DNA from: PVC group bacterium
GTDB lineage: Bacteria; Verrucomicrobiota; Kiritimatiellia; SS1-B-03-39; UBA6053
Assembly: GCA_003565035.1 (NCBI GenBank)
Contig: PXDP01000272.1
Span: forward strand, 1-29,068
DNA length: 29,068 bases
Reading direction: 5' to 3'
Under the pieces are notes generated by a model that saw only the letters and a program-made list of their open reading frames with translations, ran no database searches and had not been told where the DNA came from. Of the stretch, positions 24,183 to 29,068 are shown piece after piece. Within the stretch, counting starts at the first letter, position 1. Every line of letters starts with the position of its first letter. A program made the translations under genes and the position numbers.

Positions 24183-25411
24183 TTAATCCCCCGCCAAAGC
24201 ACCTCCAGAGCCCGCTGGATCCCGTGATCCCGGATTTGTTGGCGGTCACCGGTAACCTGAAAACGCACCGCTTGACTCCCGGCCGCGCCCGCCAGGCCCA
24301 CGTAAAACAGCCCCACGGGTTTTTCGGGGGTCCCGCCGCCTGGACCGGCAACACCGGTGATGCTCAAACCCCAGGTGGTCTGCATGCGCGCCCTCACCCC
24401 CGCCGCCATCTCGCGGGCCACCGCCTCGCTCACTGCACCATGCGCTGCCAGCAGGCTTTCCTCCACGCCCAGATCCCGCATCTTCACCGCATTGGCATAC
24501 GCCACAACCCCGCCCACAAAATAGACGGAACTGCCCGGCACATCCGTGACCCGCTCCGCGATACCCCCCGCCGTGCAGGATTCCGCCGTGGCCAGTGTCT
24601 CCCCCCGCTCTGTCAGCATCCGGCCAATCACCTCCTCAACCGTCTCTCCGGTCTCGTTTAAGAGGTCCCCGGCATACTGCTCCCGCACCCAGTCCGTCAG
24701 CCGGTTCACAGCCGCCTCCGGTCCGTGAAAACGCAGTTCCACACTGCCTGGACGCGCACAGTAGGCCACGGCCACCCCGGCGGGAATCTCCGCCTCCGTC
24801 CGCAGCCGGTCCTGAACCCGCGATTCGCTGTGACCCAAAATCCGGAAGACACGCTGATGCAAATCCGCACGCGCCACCTGCGCGGCCAGCCAGGGGGTCA
24901 CCGCCGTTTTGATCAGCCCGTTCAGCTCCCGCGGCGGCCCGGGCAGCAGCCAGAGCGAACGGCCGTTCTCCAGGGTCAAACATTGTCCCGGCGCAATCCC
25001 CACCGGATTCATGAACACCTCCGCACCTGCCAACACGTTCGCCTGCCGACACTGCGCCGCGGTGGGTTCCCGGTTTATTTTCGCAAAATACGCCTGCAGA
25101 TGCGCGTCCGCGACCGCGTGGGACACCACATCCCGTCCCGTAACGGCGGCCACCGCCTCCCGGGTCACATCATCCTCCGTGGGCCCAAGTCCACCGGTGA
25201 CAAACACCAATTCAGACCGTTCAAGCGCTGAAGCCACCGCCTCGCGGATCAGTGTCACGTCATCGGGAACCACCGTTTCCCGCTGCAGCGGAATGCCCAC
25301 CCCCACCAACAAGCCGCCCAGGGTGTATCCATGCCGGTTCAACGTGCGGCCCTGGAGCAGTTCCGCTCCGGTGGCCACCACTTCAGCCCCCAAAATCCGG
25401 CGCTTAGTCAT
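24158..25411 (-). CDS. cinA: CinA-like protein with nicotinamide-nucleotide amidase (PncC) domain
   Basis: A 417-residue two-domain protein. The N-terminal MoaB/MogA-like domain (about 5-175) has VVATGAELLQGRTLNRHG, FVTGGLGPTEDDVTREAV and LPGPPRE. The C-terminal domain (about 258-410) has TAESCTAGGIAERVT with the nucleophilic serine (S278) and SITGVAGPGGGTPEKPVGLF. The family hydrolyses nicotinamide mononucleotide to nicotinic acid mononucleotide to recycle NAD, and the N-terminal domain can have pyrophosphatase activity. The start overlaps the end of rseP by 8 bases. The final eight residues (KISWGHSR) are read through the junction with the reductase fragment and may replace the original C terminus. 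Confidence 0.94.
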   Translation of the reverse strand: MTKRRILGAEVVATGAELLQGRTLNRHGYTLGGLLVGVGIPLQRETVVPDDVTLIREAVASALERSELVFVTGGLGPTEDDVTREAVAAVTGRDVVSHAVADAHLQAYFAKINREPTAAQCRQANVLAGAEVFMNPVGIAPGQCLTLENGRSLWLLPGPPRELNGLIKTAVTPWLAAQVARADLHQRVFRILGHSESRVQDRLRTEAEIPAGVAVAYCARPGSVELRFHGPEAAVNRLTDWVREQYAGDLLNETGETVEEVIGRMLTERGETLATAESCTAGGIAERVTDVPGSSVYFVGGVVAYANAVKMRDLGVEESLLAAHGAVSEAVAREMAAGVRARMQTTWGLSITGVAGPGGGTPEKPVGLFYVGLAGAAGSQAVRFQVTGDRQQIRDHGIQRALEVLWRGIKISWGHSR

Positions 25412-26822
25412 CCTTGTCCGCGTCGTCGGCGGGCTCGGGGGTGGGTGTCTGCTCCGCCTGGGTCTCCTCCTCCGGATTCAATTCCTGGTGAATCCGCCGC
25501 ATCAGCAGCACGTCCCGGAACGTCAGCGTGATCATCAGACTGATCAGCAGCACCACCATGGTGTTGGCCAGAGCAATGATCACCCGGCGGTGTGGCGGTT
25601 TGCGGAAGACAATCTCGTACAGGGACACCAGAATATGCCCGCCGTCCAGCACGATAAAGGGCAGCAAATTGATGATCGCCAGATTCACATTGATCAGGGC
25701 GGTGAACCACAGGGCCTGCATAAAACTGGTCTGAACCTGACTGTGAATACTGCCCAGCATAATCACCGGACCCCCAATCCCCTGCGAGGCCTCCCGCCGT
25801 TCGCGCGGACGTCCGAAGGCACGCAGCGTGCGGAAAATGGAGCCGCTGAAATACTGCAGCTGGGTCATGGGATTGGGATGAATGGTCACATCCGCATGCA
25901 CCTCATCCATCAGAATACCAATCAGAAACCGCTGAATATCTTCATGAAATTCCGGTACCAGCGTGATCTCCATCGCTTCCCGGTCTTCCCCGCGAAGGAT
26001 GCTCAACGCCAACGGGGCACCCTCGCTGGTCTGCACCGCCAGAATGAACGCATCCGAATTTCCAACCGGCTCCCCGTTCACCTTCTCAAGAATATCCCCC
26101 GGCAAGAGACCGGCCCGGTCGGCCGGCGAGTCCTTCTGAAGTCCGCCCACCCGAACAAAATCGACATGCTCCACCGGACGCACACCGGGGAGCTGCAAAA
26201 AGCCGATCCGGTTGCGCACCGTGGGCACCGCCGGCAAATCTTTCCATTCCCCGTCCCGCACAATGCGGAGTTGCACCTCCTGATTCAGGCTCGAAGCAAT
26301 ATCCACATCCGTCCAGAACGAGACCCGGTCCCCATTCACGTTGGTAATCAGATCGCCGGCCCGCAAACCGGCCTCATACGCGGGACTGTTCCGGTGCACA
26401 CGCCCGACCACGGCCGGCCCGGGACCCGCATCGTAGGGTTTGCCCACGGCCCAGACAACAACACACAGTAAAAACGCGGTAATCACATTCATCACCGGGC
26501 CCGCCACTGCAATAATAATGCGTTTCCAGGGGGCGACCGTCTCCAGTTTGCCTTCTTTGGCGTCCTGGTTTTCAAACGCGGACCCGGTAATATCCATCTG
26601 GGGCAGTGCCACATAGCCGCCAATCGGAAGCCAGGAAAGCTTGTAAACCACCCCTTTGATTTTCTTCTGCCAGAGGGCAGGCCCCATGCCAATGGAAAAC
26701 GCGTCGATGCGAAGTTTAAACCACTTGGCGGTCATGAAATGCCCCAGTTCGTGCACCAGAACAGTGCCACCGAACAGGAGCAGCACCATCACAACGGAAT
26801 ACAGCAAACTGAGTGGATTCAT
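25404..26822 (-). CDS. rseP: Site-2 metalloprotease, RseP family
   Basis: A 472-residue inner-membrane zinc protease. The zinc site HELGH (H24, E25, H28) is in the first helix. A second helix region (about 100-125) precedes two PDZ domains, one near 135-195 (VGRVHRNSPAYEAGLRAGD) and one near 222-290 (GLQKDSPADRAGLLPGDIL). The third ligand region is NLLPFIVLDGGH (385-396). The family cleaves anti-sigma factors within the membrane and clears signal peptides. It is longer than many homologues because of an acidic, Pro/Glu/Asp-rich cytosolic tail of about 35 residues. It overlaps cinA by 8 bases and follows the transferase by 11 bases. A target could be the membrane partner of the ECF sigma at 1731-2351 (inference). 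Confidence 0.96.
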   Translation of the reverse strand: MNPLSLLYSVVMVLLLFGGTVLVHELGHFMTAKWFKLRIDAFSIGMGPALWQKKIKGVVYKLSWLPIGGYVALPQMDITGSAFENQDAKEGKLETVAPWKRIIIAVAGPVMNVITAFLLCVVVWAVGKPYDAGPGPAVVGRVHRNSPAYEAGLRAGDLITNVNGDRVSFWTDVDIASSLNQEVQLRIVRDGEWKDLPAVPTVRNRIGFLQLPGVRPVEHVDFVRVGGLQKDSPADRAGLLPGDILEKVNGEPVGNSDAFILAVQTSEGAPLALSILRGEDREAMEITLVPEFHEDIQRFLIGILMDEVHADVTIHPNPMTQLQYFSGSIFRTLRAFGRPRERREASQGIGGPVIMLGSIHSQVQTSFMQALWFTALINVNLAIINLLPFIVLDGGHILVSLYEIVFRKPPHRRVIIALANTMVVLLISLMITLTFRDVLLMRRIHQELNPEEETQAEQTPTPEPADDADKDD

Positions 26823-26833
26823 AAGAGTCTCGC

Positions 26834-28114
26834 TTAAGCCGGGGTACCGGGAAGTCGGTCCACCAGCCCGGAATAATACAGCGCTCTGGCATCATGTTCG
26901 GTTTCCAACTGCGGAACCGGCTCCAGAACATCGAACTTTTCCTGTGCATCATAAAACGCTTTTTGCAAGGTCTGGAGGGAAAAATCCCCTTCAAGGGCCA
27001 GAAAAACCGGCAGCACCTTCGCATCCAGCCAAAGCACCATCCATTCGTTGCCGGCCGCGTTCGGGAGCACCTTGCAGGGGAAACCATCGTTGGTTTCGCT
27101 CAGGGTGCGCAGCGTTTTATGCGACAAGTCTCTGGCACTGTCCCGCACAATCAAAAAGGTGTCGCTTCCCTGTATCTGGAGCTCTTCAAACAACTGGGCC
27201 ATCCGTTTGGACAGCTCTGTGCGGTAATGATTGTCCACCTGGAATCCGGAAGGCAGGCCCACCTGACGGGTGCTGGACTGCCCCCCGAGAAATACCCGGC
27301 TCCCTGCCGAACGGTAGGACTGAATCCGCTCCACATTGCAGAGCATCAACTGTTCGCGGGCATAGCCGAAGTAATCGCTCACCGGCGTATTCTCCACCAA
27401 ATCATACCCCAGCAGCACCACCGCACAGGCATTCCGCCGACAACGCACCGCATCAAAACTTTCAGTTTTCCGGTACTGCCAGGCCGCTTTCAGATCATCC
27501 ATGAGATCGTCCCAGGCATCCGCCTGACGCGCGCCCGGACGGGGGGCCAACTGAACCCCGTGCGGGATGGGTTTCAGGCTGCCGCCGGTCTCCTCCACCC
27601 GATTGGCGAACACCAGCCACTCAAAGTCCGGAACCGGGGTAAAGCCATGAATCGAGTCAAAGGTCGAACGCCGTACCGCCAGACCGGTCAATCCCGCCGG
27701 CCCGCCGATCAGACGGTGCCCCAGCTTGTGGGCCAGACGCCGCGCCCTGCCGATCAGCGGCGAACTCACATCGGTCTCGCGCAAATCGAAATATCCCGCA
27801 TCCACATCCTGCGAAAAAAACGAATCCAGGGCCGCCGACCAGCCCCGCTCCGGAACACTGCCCGGCAACAAAAAGAGAAGCAGGTCTCCGGTGGCCTCGC
27901 CGGCCGCCTGATTCAGGGCCACCGCAAGCATCCCCTCCTTCTGAGGAACGATCTTCACCCAGTCATGCTCCGCCGCCACTTCCAGACTGCCGTCCGCGCT
28001 GCCGCGGTCCACCACAAACACTTCATGGGCGCCTTTTTCAGGAATTAAACTTCTCAAAGTGCGGCGCAGAGCATCGCGGTCATGGCTGACGGGAATAAAA
28101 ATGGAACATTTCAT
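26834..28114 (-). CDS. Glycosyltransferase family 2 fused to a degenerate DUF2064-like domain
   Basis: A 426-residue protein in two parts. Residues 1-210 resemble the GT2-type rSAM/selenodomain-associated transferase 2 (TIGR04283-like): SIFIPVSHDRDALRRTLRSL, EVFVVDRGSADGS, GDLLLFLLPGS and LTGLAVRRSTFDSIHGF. Residues about 230-420 follow the plan of DUF2064 (TIGR04282, transferase 1): ELSKRMAQLFEEL, then FLIVRDSARDLSHKTLRTL where GSDSPDL is usual, AAGNEWMVLW where DGGYYLIG is usual, and a closing LETEHDARALYY. The key acidic and glycine motifs of the second domain are lost, so it may be non-catalytic. These families occur as neighbours in arsenosugar and related clusters. The product is unknown. 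The gene heads a unit with rseP and cinA; no ribosome binding site is seen. Confidence 0.7.
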   Translation of the reverse strand: MKCSIFIPVSHDRDALRRTLRSLIPEKGAHEVFVVDRGSADGSLEVAAEHDWVKIVPQKEGMLAVALNQAAGEATGDLLLFLLPGSVPERGWSAALDSFFSQDVDAGYFDLRETDVSSPLIGRARRLAHKLGHRLIGGPAGLTGLAVRRSTFDSIHGFTPVPDFEWLVFANRVEETGGSLKPIPHGVQLAPRPGARQADAWDDLMDDLKAAWQYRKTESFDAVRCRRNACAVVLLGYDLVENTPVSDYFGYAREQLMLCNVERIQSYRSAGSRVFLGGQSSTRQVGLPSGFQVDNHYRTELSKRMAQLFEELQIQGSDTFLIVRDSARDLSHKTLRTLSETNDGFPCKVLPNAAGNEWMVLWLDAKVLPVFLALEGDFSLQTLQKAFYDAQEKFDVLEPVPQLETEHDARALYYSGLVDRLPGTPA

Positions 28115-28153
28115 AGGAGGGATACCAAAAAAGGGTTAAAAAACGGTTCCTCC

Positions 28154-28175
28154 CCTTTCCTGCAAAAAGGAAAGG
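28154..28175. repeat. Perfect inverted repeat in the divergent promoter region
   Basis: CCTTTCCT (28154-28161) and AGGAAAGG (28168-28175) are exact reverse complements with a six-base GCAAAA loop. It lies in the 115-base interval between the divergent transferase and phosphatase-family genes. There is no T run directly after it on either strand, so it is more likely an operator or a message hairpin than a terminator. Confidence 0.45.
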
Positions 28176-28229
28176 ATTTCAAGCGGTTTCGCTATGGGAA
28201 TTTTCAAAAAAAGCGTTTATGATCCACCC

Positions 28230-28958
28230 ATGCGATTTTTACTCTACAATATACGGTACGGAACCGGGGGAAACATGAACCGGTTTCCGCTCAGCGGCTA
28301 CATTGGCAAAACCCGGTTGCACCTTCAGGAAATCACCCATTTTCTGCACGAAACCAACCCCGATGTCATCGGACTCATCGAAGTGGACGCCGGCAGCTAC
28401 CGCTCCGGCCGCCTCAACCAGGCCCAGCAGATCGCCGAAAGTCTCGGCCATTACCATACCTACCGCGGCAAATATCCCGACAGCAACCGACTGCTGAAGC
28501 TGCTCCCGGTCCTCAACAAACAGGGAAACGCCTTCATCTGCCGCGACAGCATTACCCGCGAGCACTTCCACTATGTCACCAAAGGAATGAAACGCCTGGT
28601 GATGGAACTCGAACTCGACCGCGTGGTCTTTATCCTCGTGCATCTCGCCCTCTCTTACCGGACCCGCCACGAACAGCTCCGCGAAATCAAAACCATTGTC
28701 CGCAACCTCGACAAACCCTGCATTGTCGGCGGCGACTTCAACGTCTTCACCGGCCGGGGCGAACTCGAACTCTTCATGGAGGCCTCCGGCCTGCAGTCCG
28801 CCGCCCCCGACGACACCCCCACCTTCCCAAGCTGGAAACCCAAAATGGGCCTGGATTTCGTTTTTCACAGCCCCGGCATCCGTATGAAATCTTTCCGCGT
28901 CCCCCAGGTTCTCTATTCCGACCACCTGCCGCTGGTTTGCGATTTCGAGATCGAATAA
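28230..28958 (+). CDS. Endonuclease/exonuclease/phosphatase (EEP) family protein
   Basis: A 242-residue metal-dependent hydrolase of the EEP fold. Visible motifs are MRFLLYNIRYGTG (N7), PDVIGLIEVDAG (metal-binding E51), IVGGDFNVFTGRG (catalytic D and N), GLDFVFHSPG and YSDHLPLVCDFE (final D-H pair). The family includes AP endonucleases, sphingomyelinases and inositol phosphatases; this short form without a signal peptide cannot be assigned a substrate. An in-frame ATG 12 codons upstream is possible, but the fold starts at MRFLL. A -10-like TATGAT lies six bases before the ATG at 28230, with no ribosome binding site. Its stop overlaps the next gene's start (TAATG), so the two are probably coupled. 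Confidence 0.9.
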   Translation: MRFLLYNIRYGTGGNMNRFPLSGYIGKTRLHLQEITHFLHETNPDVIGLIEVDAGSYRSGRLNQAQQIAESLGHYHTYRGKYPDSNRLLKLLPVLNKQGNAFICRDSITREHFHYVTKGMKRLVMELELDRVVFILVHLALSYRTRHEQLREIKTIVRNLDKPCIVGGDFNVFTGRGELELFMEASGLQSAAPDDTPTFPSWKPKMGLDFVFHSPGIRMKSFRVPQVLYSDHLPLVCDFEIE

Positions 28959-29068
28959 TGACCGTCTTCACCCCCGGCAAAATCATTCTCTCCGGCGAAC
29001 ACGCCATCGTTCAGGGCGGCCGAGCCCTGGCGGCCCCAGTCCGTGCCGGAGTCCGCGGCCGCTTTACA
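28958..29068 (+). CDS. GHMP kinase, mevalonate-kinase-like, 3' end cut by the window edge
   Basis: The first 37 codons read MTVFTPGKIILSGEHAIVQG, then GRALAAPVRAGVRGRF. PGKIILSGEHAIV is the N-terminal signature of GHMP kinases and is closest in form to mevalonate kinase (PGK-x-x-L-x-GEHAVVYG). The ATP-binding PxxxGLGSS loop would lie beyond the window. If it is mevalonate kinase, the organism would use the mevalonate route to isoprenoids; galactokinase or another sugar GHMP kinase remains possible. The ATG shares one base with the stop of the preceding gene. Confidence 0.75.
   Translation, partial: MTVFTPGKIILSGEHAIVQGGRALAAPVRAGVRGRFT

Overview
The window is a gene-dense stretch of chromosome from a Gram-negative bacterium of moderately high GC. 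It encodes Lol lipoprotein sorting, a lipid A-type membrane domain protein, RseP and a PpiD/SurA-like periplasmic fold, which together imply an outer membrane. RNase HIII, a GH42 cytoplasmic glycosidase, glycogen branching enzyme and the start of a mevalonate-kinase-like GHMP kinase would suit a PVC-superphylum organism (Verrucomicrobiota/Kiritimatiellota-like). That placement is inference; there is no rRNA here to test it. No tRNA, rRNA, CRISPR array, insertion sequence or prophage was recognised.

Layout. Positions 1-6741 (minus strand) hold a tightly packed array read leftward: lysS, lolC/E, lolD, a LAB_N membrane protein, an ECF sigma factor, a putative one-TM anti-sigma partner, deoC and an MFS transporter cut by the window edge. 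Most neighbours overlap by 1-11 bases. Upstream lie HU (6844-7149) and a Sua5/TsaC threonylcarbamoyl-AMP synthase (7277-8269). Positions 8390-11460 (plus) hold a two-gene unit, GH42 beta-galactosidase plus a D-2-hydroxyacid dehydrogenase. Positions 11457-14737 (minus) hold an ABC exporter (permease, ATPase) behind an unrecognised membrane-anchored protein, and glgB follows at 14815-17007. Positions 17303-21843 (plus) hold RNase HIII, a fructosamine-kinase-family protein, a PpiD/SurA-like anchored chaperone and a UDP-glucuronate 4-epimerase-like enzyme. A small free-standing starch/glycogen-binding-like domain is at 21961-22338.

Positions about 22337-24182 are a scrapyard of broken genes: a BolA-like gene cut at its 3' end, a ParE/RelE toxin with an in-frame stop beside an intact antitoxin, a type ISP restriction-modification remnant with a large internal deletion, and the NAD-binding half of a flavin reductase joined to the end of cinA. 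A 34-residue membrane peptide with a strong ribosome binding site also lies there. Beyond it, cinA, rseP and a two-domain transferase form a minus-strand unit (24158-28114). A divergent endonuclease/exonuclease/phosphatase-family protein and the first 37 codons of a GHMP kinase close the window.

How the genes fit together. The envelope theme is strong: Lol export, LAB_N, ECF sigma with a membrane partner, RseP (the protease class that releases such sigma factors) and the PpiD-like protein. Carbohydrate handling is the second theme: GH42, GlgB, the carbohydrate-binding-like domain, fructosamine kinase and the epimerase. The most unusual items are the transferase fusion with a degenerate second domain, the lone carbohydrate-binding-like protein, the gene-decay island, and several starts with a -10-like hexamer 6-7 bases before the ATG, suggestive of leaderless transcripts.
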